Source of the DNA: Oleiharenicola lentus
GTDB taxonomy: Bacteria > Verrucomicrobiota > Verrucomicrobiia > Opitutales > Opitutaceae
Direction: 5' to 3'
Length of the DNA: 64,000 nucleotides
NCBI RefSeq assembly: GCF_004118375.1
Contig: NZ_SDHX01000001.1
Location: forward strand, 124,001 to 188,000
The position numbers were made by a program, and so were the translations under genes. The notes below the pieces were generated by a model. The model was not told the DNA's origin. It worked only from the letters and a program-made list of their open reading frames with translations, and did no database searches. Positions 25,664 to 35,175 of the stretch are shown one piece after another; within the stretch, counting starts at the first letter, position 1; each line of letters opens with the position of its first letter.

Positions 25664-28600
25664 TCAGCTCAAAATCTCCCGCAGGCTTTCTAGGTCCATC
25701 ACGGTGGCGACGGATTCTTCCTGGATGACGGCGGAGGCGAGGGCGGACTTCTCGCGCTGCAGGGCGCGGATCTTCTGTTCGACGGAATTGTCGGCGATCA
25801 GGCGGTAGGCCATCACGGGGCGCGTCTGGCCGATGCGGTGGATGCGGTCGATGGCCTGGGCCTCGGCCGCGGGGTTCCACCACGGGTCGTAGAGGAACGC
25901 GTAGCTTGCGGCCGTGAGGTTGAGGCCGAAGCCGGCGGCCTTGAGCGAGAGCAGGAAGACGGTCTTGGATTTGTCGGTCTGGAATTGATCCACCAGCTCG
26001 GCGCGGTTCTCCGTCGCACCGGTGAGAATGAGATGACCGATGTTCGCCTCCACGAGACGGGCGCGGATGAGTTCCAACATCCCGGTGAACTGGCTGAACA
26101 CGAGCACCTGGTGGCCTTCGTCGGCGAGTTCCTCGATGCGCTCAAGCAGGGCGTCGAGCTTCGCGCTGGGCAGCGCGGCGTGCGCCGGATCGACGAGCGC
26201 GGGATGGCAGCAGATCTGGCGCAGGCGGAGCAGGCTTGCGAGCACGTGGAAGCGGACCGCGCCGAGCTCGCCGGGCGTCTTCACGCCCATCAGATGCGCG
26301 CGGGCGCGCTTCAGCTCGGCGTCGTAGAGCGCGCGCTGTTCGCCCTCGAGGTCCACGATGATGTCGTCCTCGGTGCGCGTGGGCAGGTCGGGCGCGGCCT
26401 GGGCCTTGGTGCGGCGCAGCAGGAAGTGTTGCACGCGCCGGTGCAGTCGCGCGAGGGCGGCCGGTTCGACCTCCGGGTATTGGCGGCGGAAACCGGGCTG
26501 GTCGCCGAGCAGGCCGGGCTGCGCGAAAGCGAACAAGCTCCACAAGTCCGTGAGCCGGTTCTCGATTGGCGTGCCGGTGAGCACAAGGCGGTGCTGCGCC
26601 TGCAGCGAACGCGCGACGATGGCCACCTGGCTGCCGGGGTTCTTGATGAACTGCCCTTCGTCGAGCACGACCGCGTCCCATTCCGCCCCGCGGAAGGCCG
26701 TGGCGTGCAGCCGCAGCTGCGCGTAATTGGCCACGAGCACGCGCGGCGCCGTCCGCCCGGGCGCATCAATCGCCTCGGCGACCGCCCGCGGGTTCACCGG
26801 GTCAAACGCCACCGTCTCCAACTCCGGCGCAAAACGCGCCGCCTCCGTCAGCCACCCGTGCGTCACGCTCTTCGGGCAGACCACGAGGCAACGGAACGGC
26901 CGCATGCCCTCCAGCCCAATGTTCGTATTACGAACATTGGGTTGGGTTTCCTCGGGCGGACGCGAGCTGACAATGTTCGTAATACGAACATTCGCGGTTT
27001 CCACGAGGTGGAGGAGCCAGGCGAGGGTTTGCACGGTTTTGCCGAGGCCCATGTCGTCGGCGAGGATGCCGCCGAGGCCGTGGCGGGAGAGGTGGGCAAG
27101 AAACTGGAAGCCTTCGCGCTGGTAGGGACGCAGCTCGGCGCGCAGTCCGGCCGGAAGCGCCGGCGGTGGCAACGCGGCCAGACGGGTCAGGCGCTCTTTC
27201 AGCTGATGAATGACCAGCGCGTCCTCACCCACGAATGGCTCAGACGCGGCGGCGAGCTGCAGGGCGTGCAGGCGGTGGTTGGTCGCGCGCCCCGTGGCGA
27301 TGACTTCGTCGAGGCTCAAGCCCAGGCGTTCGAGCGCGACGGCGGCAAGAGGATCGATGGCGAGAGACGGGTCGAGGCGGCGCCAGCCGTGTTTCGGCAG
27401 GCTGACCCATTTGCCGCGGGCCTTCACCAGCAGGGCGATTTCCTCGGGCGTGAGCGTGGTGTCCTCGATCTTCACGCCGACGGACAGGTCGAACCAGTCC
27501 TCCTTGTTTCCTCCGGCGGGGGCGACGCCGAGTTTCAGGTGCGCGCGCAACGGCGCGCCGAGCAACGCAGCGAGTTCCGGCGACACATCGAGCTCGACGT
27601 CATCGGGCAGTGCCTCGTGCCAGTCGATGAACTCGTCGGGAAAGCTGTCCGACACGGGCCGCGTCCACGCCTCGGCCCAGCCGTCCCACACCAGGCGAAA
27701 CGACGCGAAGCTCCCGCTCACGACCTGGGCCTTGGAGAGATCGAACTCGAGCAGTGGCTCCCCCGGGCCGCGTGGTGGCGGCAGGCCTTGCGGGCTCCAT
27801 TGCCAGCCGGCGTTCTCAGTCCAACGCTGTTCGCAGGGCGGGTTCTCGGCGCGGGCGACGAGTTGCGCGTGAAAGTCGCGCTCGTTCTCCTCGTAGGCGG
27901 GTGTGAGCCAGCAGCGCAGGCGCGGACGCAGCACGACGGTGCGGATCTCGGCCGACAGGCCGGCGGGCAGACGAATGCCCGCCGCGCGCAGGCGGGGCAA
28001 AATGCGGGCGTCGTTGAGAGCGGCGGTCGGCAGCTGGGAGGAGGGGGCCGGCGGCGGACCGCGCCAGACGAAGCCGTCGAACAGGTAAAGCGGTTCCGGG
28101 CGCGGCGCGATGAGTCGTGCGCCCGCGGCGACGCGTCCGTCGGGCGTGACGAGATGCAGGTCGAGCCGGTCGGCCTTGCCCGGCGCAGCGCTGGCCTGGA
28201 ACGCGAGCGGTTCCGGCTGCACGGCGAAGGGGCTGCCGTCGGGCAGCACGAGGGCGGCGCGCGCGGCCGTGGTGCGCAGGAGACCGACGACAGTTTCCTC
28301 GGAGAGCGACAGGCGCGGCGTGAGGGTGCGGGCGTCGAGGCGGCATTCCGCGGCGAAGGCGGCGCCAAGCGCGGCCTCGGCCGGCGGCAGGTGCTCGAAA
28401 TCTGCCGGGCGCGACGCGGCGATATCGGCCAGCAGACGCTTGGCCGGCGGTTTCCAGCGCGGCTCGTCGGCCACGCGGACTTCCAGCTGCCACTTGCCGG
28501 TGGGTTCGAGCCGCACGCGCAGGCCGGCGATCTGTTGCAGCGGCCCGCCCGCGGGTTTTTCACCCGGTGCGGGCAGGGCGCGCAACCAGGCGGCGAGACC

Positions 28601-29032
28601 GGCCGGTAGCACGGGTTCGCTGCTGGGCGTGATCGGAGCGGCAGGTTTCGCCTCGGCGGCACGGTCCGCCGGCAGCAGGGGAATGGTCGGGCGGCGGCCG
28701 TCAAGCTGGCCGGCTTCGACCGCGGCCAGCCAGGCGAGGCCGGCGGCATAGACGTGTTCGCAGCGGTCCAGCACCGGACACGAACAGCGCGAGGTCCACG
28801 CGCCGCGGGTGAGAAACAACGTGATCCCGAGCAACTCGCTGCCGATGTCCACCTCGGCTTTCACCAAGTGGTCGGCCTCGGACCAGACCTCCTTCACGGC
28901 CTTGCGGCGGTAAAGGTCGCCGCCGACCTCGCGCGTCTCCGCGGGAAACGTGCCCAGCCAGCCGCGCAGCGCGGTGAGCGCCTGCGGCGTGCGGACCGAG
29001 CGCACGGCGGGTTGACGGGGATTGGGCGGCAT
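25664..29032 (-). CDS. SWIM/SNF2-family helicase with in-frame palindromic insertion
   Basis: A 1122-residue DNA translocase. A SWIM zinc finger is at residues 83-93 (CSC...CEH), then a long family-specific middle, then the SNF2 ATPase: motif I DDMGLGKTVQT near 660, CLVVCPKSVTHGW (Ia), VVLDEGQFIKN (II, DEGQ type), LTGTPIENR (III), and the C-terminal helicase lobe with VLVFSQFTGMLELI, SLKAAGFGLNLTAA and RIHRIGQTRPV (VI). Between motifs I and Ia, residues 681-706 (NVRITNI...NVRNTNIG) are encoded by two inverted 21-bp palindromes and look inserted. Bacterial SNF2 proteins of this type remodel protein-DNA complexes; the exact role is unknown. The ATG at 29032 avoids a repeat upstream. Confidence 0.9.
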   Translation of the reverse strand: MPPNPRQPAVRSVRTPQALTALRGWLGTFPAETREVGGDLYRRKAVKEVWSEADHLVKAEVDIGSELLGITLFLTRGAWTSRCSCPVLDRCEHVYAAGLAWLAAVEAGQLDGRRPTIPLLPADRAAEAKPAAPITPSSEPVLPAGLAAWLRALPAPGEKPAGGPLQQIAGLRVRLEPTGKWQLEVRVADEPRWKPPAKRLLADIAASRPADFEHLPPAEAALGAAFAAECRLDARTLTPRLSLSEETVVGLLRTTAARAALVLPDGSPFAVQPEPLAFQASAAPGKADRLDLHLVTPDGRVAAGARLIAPRPEPLYLFDGFVWRGPPPAPSSQLPTAALNDARILPRLRAAGIRLPAGLSAEIRTVVLRPRLRCWLTPAYEENERDFHAQLVARAENPPCEQRWTENAGWQWSPQGLPPPRGPGEPLLEFDLSKAQVVSGSFASFRLVWDGWAEAWTRPVSDSFPDEFIDWHEALPDDVELDVSPELAALLGAPLRAHLKLGVAPAGGNKEDWFDLSVGVKIEDTTLTPEEIALLVKARGKWVSLPKHGWRRLDPSLAIDPLAAVALERLGLSLDEVIATGRATNHRLHALQLAAASEPFVGEDALVIHQLKERLTRLAALPPPALPAGLRAELRPYQREGFQFLAHLSRHGLGGILADDMGLGKTVQTLAWLLHLVETANVRITNIVSSRPPEETQPNVRNTNIGLEGMRPFRCLVVCPKSVTHGWLTEAARFAPELETVAFDPVNPRAVAEAIDAPGRTAPRVLVANYAQLRLHATAFRGAEWDAVVLDEGQFIKNPGSQVAIVARSLQAQHRLVLTGTPIENRLTDLWSLFAFAQPGLLGDQPGFRRQYPEVEPAALARLHRRVQHFLLRRTKAQAAPDLPTRTEDDIIVDLEGEQRALYDAELKRARAHLMGVKTPGELGAVRFHVLASLLRLRQICCHPALVDPAHAALPSAKLDALLERIEELADEGHQVLVFSQFTGMLELIRARLVEANIGHLILTGATENRAELVDQFQTDKSKTVFLLSLKAAGFGLNLTAASYAFLYDPWWNPAAEAQAIDRIHRIGQTRPVMAYRLIADNSVEQKIRALQREKSALASAVIQEESVATVMDLESLREILS
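26915..26992. repeat. In-frame pair of inverted palindromes inside the helicase gene
   Basis: Arms AATGTTCGTA/TACGAACATT around one central base occur at 26918-26938 and again, as the exact reverse complement, at 26972-26992, 33 bases apart. Flanking bases extend the first palindrome to 27 bp (26915-26941). The block adds 25 codons without a stop, and is AT-rich against a GC-rich gene. I saw no other copy in the window. Confidence 0.85.
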
Positions 29033-29056
29033 GGGCGAGGGCGAAAGCGCGTTGGG

Positions 29057-29098
29057 GAGCCGTTTCGGCAGGCTCAAGGCCCTGAGCTCGTCGAACGG
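29057..29098. repeat. Fragment of interspersed repeat family 2
   Basis: CGTTTCGGCAGGCTCAAGG followed by CCCTGAGCTCGTCGAAC is related to the TTCGACAAGCTCA...GGCCCTGAGC block of the element at 2953-3113. It occupies most of the 83-base gap between glyQS and the helicase. Confidence 0.5.
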
Positions 29099-29115
29099 GC
29101 AACGCGCTCCACCTC

Positions 29116-30645
29116 TCAGTAAACCTGCTCGGCGAGAAGGGCGAACAGCTCAGCCTCGGTGATGCGCTTCTGGCTCATGCTGTCGCGCTCGCGGAGGGTG
29201 AAGGTGTCGCCGGGCTTCTCGATGGTGTCGAAGTCGATGGTCACGCACCAGGGCGTGCCGGCCTCGTCCTGGCGGCGGTAGCGTTTGCCGATGGCGCCGC
29301 CGTCGTCGTATTGCACGGCGTAGTTGCGCTTGAGTTTCGCGTAGAGGGCCTTGGCGCGGTCGGTGAGCTGCTCCTTGTTCTTGAGGAGCGGGAGCACGGC
29401 GACCTTGACCGGGGCGATGCGCGGGGAGAACCGCAGCACGGTGCGCTTCTCGACGTTGCCCTTCTCGTCCTTCACGTCCTCTTCCGCGTAGGCGGCGGTG
29501 AGCACGGCGAGGAAGATGCGGTCGGTGCCGACGGCGGGCTCGATGACGTGCGGGACGAACTTCTTCTTCGTGGCCTCGTCGAACATCTCCTGCGGCTTGC
29601 CGCTGGCGTTGGCGTGCTGCGTGAGGTCGTAGTTGCCGCGGGCGGCGATGCCCCAGAGCTCCTGCACGCCGAAGGGATACTTGAACATGATGTCCACCGT
29701 GCCGCGTGAGTAGAACGCGAGCTTCTCCTTCGGGTGGGCGTAGCGCGAGAGGTGCGACTCGGGCAGGCCGATGCTCTTGAGCCATTTCTCGCACCAGGTG
29801 ATCCACTCCTCGTGGGCCTTGGCCCAGTCGGCGTGCTCGTGGATGAAATACTCCATCTCCATCTGCTCGAACTCGCGGGAGCGGAAGATGAAGTTGCGCG
29901 GCGTGATCTCGTTGCGGAACGACTTGCCGACCTGGGCGATGCCGAAGGGCAGCTTCACGCGCGTGGTGTCGATGACGTTCTTGAAGTCCACGAACATGCC
30001 CTGCGCCGTCTCGGGGCGGAGGTAGGCGACCGATGAGGCGTCCTTGAGCGCGCCGACATTGGTCTCGAACATCATGTTGAACGCGCGCGGCGGCGTCAGG
30101 CTGCCGGGCTCGCCGGTGGCGGGGGAGGGGATCAGCGGGATCTCGGTTTCGGCGGCCTCGGTGAAGTCCTTGGCGACGACCGGCGCGAGCGCGCCCTGGA
30201 GGGCCTTCTTGCGCTTGAACGACTCGGCGGCGGCCTGGAGGTCTTCGGCGGTCTTCTCGCTTTCGAGCGCGGAGACGTAGCCCGCGACCTTGCCGTCCAC
30301 GACGACCGGCGACCAGAACAGCTGGTCCGCCCGGTAGCGCTGCTTGCTCACCTTGCAGTCCACGAGCGGGTCGGTGAAGCCGGCGACGTGGCCGGAAGCT
30401 TCCCAGACCTTGGGGTGCATGATGATCGAGGTCTCGATGCCGACGATGTCGTCGCGGCGGTGGACCATGTCGCGCCACCAGCAGTCGCGGATGTTGCGCT
30501 TGAGCTCCACGCCGAGCGGGCCGTAGTCGAAGAAACCGTTGAGGCCGCCGTAGATTTCGGACGACTGGTAGATGAAGCCGCGGCGCTTCGCGAGCGACAC
30601 GAGGGCTTCCATGAGATTCGGGTTTTCGGCGGAGGGAGTGGACAT
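29116..30645 (-). CDS. glyQS: Glycine--tRNA ligase, alpha2 (eukaryote/archaeal-like) type
   Basis: A 509-residue class II aminoacyl-tRNA synthetase that charges tRNA-Gly. [40 protein letters not shown] and [19 protein letters not shown] are the typical start of the single-chain dimeric form (not the alpha2beta2 GlyQ+GlyS form). Class II motif 2 is in [20 protein letters not shown], motif 3 near [16 protein letters not shown], and the anticodon-binding domain follows (about 400-500, from [12 protein letters not shown]). The ATG at 30645 ([10 protein letters not shown]) is chosen over one seven residues upstream on family length. Essential housekeeping gene, monocistronic in appearance. Confidence 0.93.
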   Translation of the reverse strand: MSTPSAENPNLMEALVSLAKRRGFIYQSSEIYGGLNGFFDYGPLGVELKRNIRDCWWRDMVHRRDDIVGIETSIIMHPKVWEASGHVAGFTDPLVDCKVSKQRYRADQLFWSPVVVDGKVAGYVSALESEKTAEDLQAAAESFKRKKALQGALAPVVAKDFTEAAETEIPLIPSPATGEPGSLTPPRAFNMMFETNVGALKDASSVAYLRPETAQGMFVDFKNVIDTTRVKLPFGIAQVGKSFRNEITPRNFIFRSREFEQMEMEYFIHEHADWAKAHEEWITWCEKWLKSIGLPESHLSRYAHPKEKLAFYSRGTVDIMFKYPFGVQELWGIAARGNYDLTQHANASGKPQEMFDEATKKKFVPHVIEPAVGTDRIFLAVLTAAYAEEDVKDEKGNVEKRTVLRFSPRIAPVKVAVLPLLKNKEQLTDRAKALYAKLKRNYAVQYDDGGAIGKRYRRQDEAGTPWCVTIDFDTIEKPGDTFTLRERDSMSQKRITEAELFALLAEQVY

Positions 30646-30792
30646 GGTGGTAAGGAGCGCCCCCAACTGGATGTGGGGAGCAGTTGGTCAGCAAAGAGAG
30701 CGGCCCGGGGCCGGTCAATGCCGGGGTTTGGGCGCGCGGTTGGCCAGGAAAACCTGAGCCGCGACGGCTCCGCCACCGACCATGGGTTTCGA

Positions 30793-31647
30793 TCAGGGCT
30801 TCTTTTCCACCTTCGTCTCGGAGGCGTCGGTCACGGGCAACGGGTCGCTCTTCAGGTATTCGACCAGCTGCAGTTCGCCGAGCTTCACGTTGGGGGTGAA
30901 CTTGTCGTCGGCGTTGATCCAGACCGGGCGCGGGGTCTCGCGGCCGAACTGCTGTCCGCCGATGGCGAGCATGGCCGGCATGACGTCAGCCAGGCTGAAA
31001 CCCAAGGAGGGGGCGGCGATGCGGGTGGTCCACAGGGGCGGTTTGCGGCGCATTTCCAGCGCGGCATCCAGATCGTAGGCCGACACGACAATCACGTAGA
31101 AATCCTCCTCCGCCACCTCCAGCAGGTTCCGGGCGTCATAGCTGTTGGCCGTGAGGCCGACCATCGGGGCGGTCAGGGGGTTGAAGAAGGCCTGGTCGAG
31201 ACCGATTTTGTGGCCGCCGAGAAACCGGACAATCTGGCCGCGGTTGACCTGGAGCGGCGGGCGAGAGGGGTCGGGGCCGTAGAATCGTTCGGCGTTGAGG
31301 GTGCCCCAGGTGTAGCACAGCAACAGGGTGGGCGGGCCCGAGCGGGAGGTGCTGGGCAGGTAGCCCTGTTTGGCCAGTTCCGCCGAGATCAGGCGCAACA
31401 CAAGTTCGGTCGGCGGCTGCTTGAACCCGGCAATCTGCCCGCCCAGATCGCGGTAACCGAGACTGGCGGCGACGTAGTAATGCGGCTGGTCACGGCTGGC
31501 GGCGGGCCGGAAGCCGCTCTCGGTCGAGACTTCGGTCACCGTGATGACCTCGAGCTCACGGTGGCTGCGGATCAGGTCCCAGAGGCCCGCGCCGCAGATC
31601 GCAGGAGACAGGAACAGGAGAACAAACGCGGGGGTGACGCGGCGCAT
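30793..31647 (-). CDS. Exported protein of unknown function
   Basis: A 284-residue protein with a signal peptide (MRRVTPAFVLLFLSPAICGA). I recognise no domain. Visible are VITVTEVSTESGFRPAASRD, PTELVLRLISAELAKQGYLP, LLLCYTWGTLNAERFYG, EEDFYVIVVSAYDLDAALEM and a Lys/Glu-rich end. The alternation of helices and strands, with LLLCYTWG and FYVIVVSAYD as central hydrophobic strands, recalls small lipoprotein-like DUFs that handle envelope stress, but this is only an impression. The ATG at 31647 is chosen for the signal. It is divergent from the first TonB-C gene. Confidence 0.7.
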   Translation of the reverse strand: MRRVTPAFVLLFLSPAICGAGLWDLIRSHRELEVITVTEVSTESGFRPAASRDQPHYYVAASLGYRDLGGQIAGFKQPPTELVLRLISAELAKQGYLPSTSRSGPPTLLLCYTWGTLNAERFYGPDPSRPPLQVNRGQIVRFLGGHKIGLDQAFFNPLTAPMVGLTANSYDARNLLEVAEEDFYVIVVSAYDLDAALEMRRKPPLWTTRIAAPSLGFSLADVMPAMLAIGGQQFGRETPRPVWINADDKFTPNVKLGELQLVEYLKSDPLPVTDASETKVEKKP

Positions 31648-31785
31648 GGGGCAGGGTGGGCAGCAGATGCAGACCATCCGCATGGTCCGTGGTTCCCGCG
31701 GGCGTGGCAAGGCGGGACCCGTCCGGCGAAGTATCCCATTGCCAGCTGCGGTTGCTCCGTTCAGCTGTCAGTCAACGTCACCCCC

Positions 31786-32490
31786 ATGAAACCTCTCCTG
31801 CGTTTCCTCCTCCTGATTGCCATTGCGTCGAGCCTGCTCACGGCCCGCGCCCAAACCGCGGTCGCCCCCGGTTACAAGGTGGTGGTCGAGATCACTTTTG
31901 ACGAGCAGGGCGTCGCCGAGGAGGGCAAGGTGGTGTCGAGCGACGACCCGAGCGGCGCGCGCGTGCTCGACCAGATCGCGCTGCGGCTCGCCGAGGAGGT
32001 CAAACAGGCCCCGCGCACGGGCAAGGACGGCAAGCCGGTCAAGTTCAAGGCCCGCGCCCCCTTCAATTTCCCGGTCGAGGGCGACGAAGGTGCCGCGGCC
32101 AACGAGGCCCCCAAGCCCGCGCTCAAGGCGGCCCCGCTGCCGGCCTATCCGGAAAACCTCGCCGCCAGCGGCACGGTCGGCGGTGCCATTGTGGAACTGG
32201 TCATCGGCGCCGACGGCGCGGTGAAGCAGGCGTCCGTGCTGCGGTCCTCGCACCCGGAGTTTGCCAACGCGGCCTTCGCCGCCGTGCAGCAGTGGCAGTT
32301 TGCCCCCGCACAGAAAGACGGCGCTGCCGTCGAGTCGCGCTGGCGCGTGGCCATCAATTTTTCGGTGGATGAAAAGGAAGCCGACTGGATGTGGCGCGTG
32401 GCGCCCCGCCCGAGCCTCGGCGCCTTCACCGCCGTGCGCGCCAAGCTCCCGCCCGCGGCCCCGGCTGTTGCGCCGGCGGAGAAGAAGTAG
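31786..32490 (+). CDS. TonB-C-domain secreted protein (one clear, one degenerate module)
   Basis: A 234-residue protein with a cleavable signal (MKPLLRFLLLIAIASSLLTA) instead of the uncleaved TonB anchor. A canonical TonB C-terminal module spans about residues 120-195 (YPENLAASGTVGGAIVELVI, WQFAPAQKDGAAVESRWRVA). A degenerate one precedes it (VVVEITFDEQGVAEEGKVV, ending FNFPV). There is no proline-rich spacer and no ExbB/ExbD gene nearby, so this is unlikely to be a standard energy transducer. Two larger TonB-C genes follow on the same strand. The ATG at 31786 is chosen because upstream in-frame sequence lies antisense to other genes. Confidence 0.8.
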   Translation: MKPLLRFLLLIAIASSLLTARAQTAVAPGYKVVVEITFDEQGVAEEGKVVSSDDPSGARVLDQIALRLAEEVKQAPRTGKDGKPVKFKARAPFNFPVEGDEGAAANEAPKPALKAAPLPAYPENLAASGTVGGAIVELVIGADGAVKQASVLRSSHPEFANAAFAAVQQWQFAPAQKDGAAVESRWRVAINFSVDEKEADWMWRVAPRPSLGAFTAVRAKLPPAAPAVAPAEKK

Positions 32491-32570
32491 GCGGTTTTGC
32501 CGCGGTCTGCTCTTGCCTCGTGTGGGCGAGGCAGGTTTAGCCATTCCCACGTAAACGGGCCAGGTTTACC

Positions 32571-33707
32571 ATGACCGTATCACGCCCGTTTAAAACTACC
32601 CTCCTGCTGGTGAGCCTTGCGCTCGCGGCGTTTGCCGATGACCGCATCGTGCCCGTCAAGGAGCTGATCGAGAAAGGCACGCTGCCACGCCCGATCAAGC
32701 GCGAGGCACCGCCTTATCCGACAAACATGGAGCGGTCACGTCTGGAGGGACTGGTCGAGGTTTCCTTCGTCATCAACACCGAGGGGCACGTCGTTAACCC
32801 GGTGGTGATGCGTTCCAACAACCCTTGGTTTGAGCGACCGGCCATCGAAGCGATCCTGAAGTGGCGGTTCCACCCCGGAGAGATGGACGGCAAGAAGGTT
32901 AACGCGCTGGCCCGTCAGCGCCTGGAATTCACCTTGGATGACGGCGACACGCCGGCCGGGCTGTGGTATGTGCCTAGGTTGAAAAATCCCGAGGAACTCC
33001 CGCCGGAGCTGCGCTGGACGACGGCACCCCAGCCGGTCACCACCGCTTTTCCCGTTTATCCTTTCGAGGTCCTGCAGGCCGGCAAATCCGGCGTTAGCGA
33101 GATCAAGTTCATCATTGGTCCCGACGGTCGGGTCAGCGCCAGCCAAGTGCTGCAGGCCGGACTGCCGGAGTTGGGGCTGGCGGCGCAGGCGATGATCGAT
33201 ACGTGGCGGTTCACCCCGCCGAAAAACCAGGAGGGACAGCCCTGTTACGCCGCGCTCACCATGCGGCATGATTTCAGGCCCAACAATTATGGCAACGTGC
33301 CTCTGACCGAGGAGGCGCTCACGATCCTGAAAAAGCTCGAGAAAAAGCCCGGGGACATCGTCCCATCCAACCAATTGGACGCAATGCCCAAGCCACTTTC
33401 CCGACGGCCGCCGGTTTACCCGTCCGCGTTGCGGCGCAAGGGCCAGCCCGGGGAGGCGGTGATCGAGTTCTTCATTGCGCCCAACGGCGACGCCGAGCTG
33501 CCGCGCATCGTCTCCAGCACGCTGCCGGAGTTCGGCTATGCAGCGGCGCAGGCGGTCGCTACCTGGCGCTTTGAACCGCCGCGCAGAGCCGGCAAACCCG
33601 TCATCACCCGGGTGCGTATCCCGATTGAATTTACCCACGAAACTGCCCCGGCCTCAACGAATGAAGCGCCGCCGGAAAACCTACCGACTCCGGACCAAAC
33701 CCCATGA
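32571..33707 (+). CDS. TonB-C-domain secreted protein with three modules
   Basis: A 378-residue exported protein (signal MTVSRPFKTTLLLVSLALAA). Three TonB-C modules are visible: about 45-120 (LEGLVEVSFVINTEGHVV, AILKWRFHPGEMDGKKV), 160-235 (GVSEIKFIIGPDGRVSASQV, DTWRFTPPKNQEGQP) and 285-360 (GEAVIEFFIAPNGDAELPRI, VATWRFEPPRRAGKPV). Each keeps the pattern hydrophobic strand, D/N-G turn, helix, W.F.P. It ends in an ATGA overlap with the next gene, so the two are translationally coupled. Known TonB domains contact TonB boxes of outer-membrane receptors; what multi-module periplasmic forms bind is not known. Confidence 0.82.
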   Translation: MTVSRPFKTTLLLVSLALAAFADDRIVPVKELIEKGTLPRPIKREAPPYPTNMERSRLEGLVEVSFVINTEGHVVNPVVMRSNNPWFERPAIEAILKWRFHPGEMDGKKVNALARQRLEFTLDDGDTPAGLWYVPRLKNPEELPPELRWTTAPQPVTTAFPVYPFEVLQAGKSGVSEIKFIIGPDGRVSASQVLQAGLPELGLAAQAMIDTWRFTPPKNQEGQPCYAALTMRHDFRPNNYGNVPLTEEALTILKKLEKKPGDIVPSNQLDAMPKPLSRRPPVYPSALRRKGQPGEAVIEFFIAPNGDAELPRIVSSTLPEFGYAAAQAVATWRFEPPRRAGKPVITRVRIPIEFTHETAPASTNEAPPENLPTPDQTP

Positions 33708-35122
33708 ACCCGCCCGCCCGGCCAGGATGCAACCGGCCCGTGCTTTTGCGCCTGCACTCCGTTTTCGCTCCGCTCGGTCTTTGGGCCGGCCTGATCGGGC
33801 TGGCCTGCCTGGTGGGACTCCCACTCCGGGCGCAGACGGCACCCGCGGCCGCGGACTTCGGCCCCGCCCTAATGACCGAGTGGGTGCGGCCGGAATATCC
33901 GGCCGAGGCGCGCAAGGCCAAGGCCGAGGGCACCGTGGTGGTTGAGTTTGTCGTCGAGGTGGACGGCAGTGTTTCGCGGGAAACGGTTCATGAGAGTGCG
34001 GACCCGCGGTTCAACGCCTCCGCGCTGGCGGCGGTGCAAAAATGGAAGTTCAAGCCCGCGTTGGAGCACGGCACGCCGGTCGCCTCGGCCATGCGGGTGC
34101 CGGTGGTGTTCGAACTCGCGCAGCTGAAACAGAAAAACGCCCCGCTTTTCCCGCCGCAGGTGTTGTGGCCGGTCCCGGTCAAGGAGACCCCGGCCGCAGC
34201 GGACCGCAGCATCGAGCCCGAATATCCCGCCGAGCTCGAGGAGCGGCGATTGCCCGGCGAGGTGCACATCGAGTTCACGGTGGATGCCGCGGGCGCGGTG
34301 AGTCAGCCGCGCGTCCTGTGGGCGACCCATCCGGCCTTCGTGGAGACCTCGCTTCGCGCCATCGCCCGGGCGGGCTTCACGCCGGCCCGGCAGGGACCCT
34401 TGGTGAAGTCGTCCCGCGTGCAGTATCCGGTGGTCTTCGGCAGCATGGGGGCAAAACCCTCGGATGTCCTGGCTGCCAACGGGCTGACGGTGATGGGCGG
34501 TGAATCTCTGGTGCGACAGCCCCAGTTGAAAATGCTCATTCCGCCGGTGTTTCCACAGGGGCGCTGGCTGGCGGGCGAAAGCGGAAGCTGCACAGCGGAG
34601 TTCACCGTCGATGCCCAGGGCACTCCGCGCGAGATCGCAATCCTGAACGCCACCCATCCGGACTTCGGCGGCGCCTTCACCGCCGCCATCGAAGCCTGGG
34701 CCTTCCAGCCGGCACAAAACGACCAGGGCCCGGTGGCCGTCCGGATCCGCGCGGTTCATGAGTTTGCCCAGCGTTCCGACCTGGCGGAGTTCCGCTTGGG
34801 CGCCCGGTTGAAGCCGGGCGCCGAGGGCATTGCCGGCCCAGCCGGGCTGGAGCGAAAACTGCAGCCGCTCTGGCGCGGCTTTCCGGTTTATCCGCAGGCC
34901 CTGCTGGAGCGGAAACCGTCGGGCGAGGCCCTGATAGAGTTCATCATAGATCGCGACGGACGGGCGCGCCTGCCCCTGGTGGTGTCCGCCACCGACGAGG
35001 CCTTCGGCTGGGCGGCGGCCACCGCCGTGAGCCAGTGGGTGTTCGAGCCGCCGGTGAGAAACGGCCAACCGACGGATGTCCGGGTGCGTATTCCCGTGGG
35101 CTTCAAGCCGCCGGAAAAATAA
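33704..35122 (+). CDS. TonB-C-domain exported protein with four modules
   Basis: A 472-residue protein. The N-terminal 45 residues carry one hydrophobic segment (LGLWAGLIGLACLVGLPLRA) that may be a signal peptide or an anchor. Four TonB-C-like modules follow at about 65-140, 170-245, 280-350 and 390-465, recognisable by AEGTVVVEFVVEVDGSVS, PGEVHIEFTVDAAGAVSQ, GSCTAEFTVDAQGTPREI and GEALIEFIIDRDGRARLP, each closing with a W/F-F-P-A/P motif. It overlaps the preceding three-module gene by four bases. No ExbB/D is encoded nearby. With its neighbours it forms a graded series of one or two, three and four modules. Confidence 0.82.
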   Translation: MNPPARPGCNRPVLLRLHSVFAPLGLWAGLIGLACLVGLPLRAQTAPAAADFGPALMTEWVRPEYPAEARKAKAEGTVVVEFVVEVDGSVSRETVHESADPRFNASALAAVQKWKFKPALEHGTPVASAMRVPVVFELAQLKQKNAPLFPPQVLWPVPVKETPAAADRSIEPEYPAELEERRLPGEVHIEFTVDAAGAVSQPRVLWATHPAFVETSLRAIARAGFTPARQGPLVKSSRVQYPVVFGSMGAKPSDVLAANGLTVMGGESLVRQPQLKMLIPPVFPQGRWLAGESGSCTAEFTVDAQGTPREIAILNATHPDFGGAFTAAIEAWAFQPAQNDQGPVAVRIRAVHEFAQRSDLAEFRLGARLKPGAEGIAGPAGLERKLQPLWRGFPVYPQALLERKPSGEALIEFIIDRDGRARLPLVVSATDEAFGWAAATAVSQWVFEPPVRNGQPTDVRVRIPVGFKPPEK

Positions 35123-35175
35123 CCCGCCCACTTCGCGCTTGCGGGTGCGCCGGGCGGGGCAAGCGTGGCAAGACC

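Noticed and set aside
30388-31785. Upstream extension of the first TonB-C frame on the plus strand
   Set aside because: It is antisense to glyQS and the exported-protein gene and lacks any domain; the signal peptide starts at 31786.
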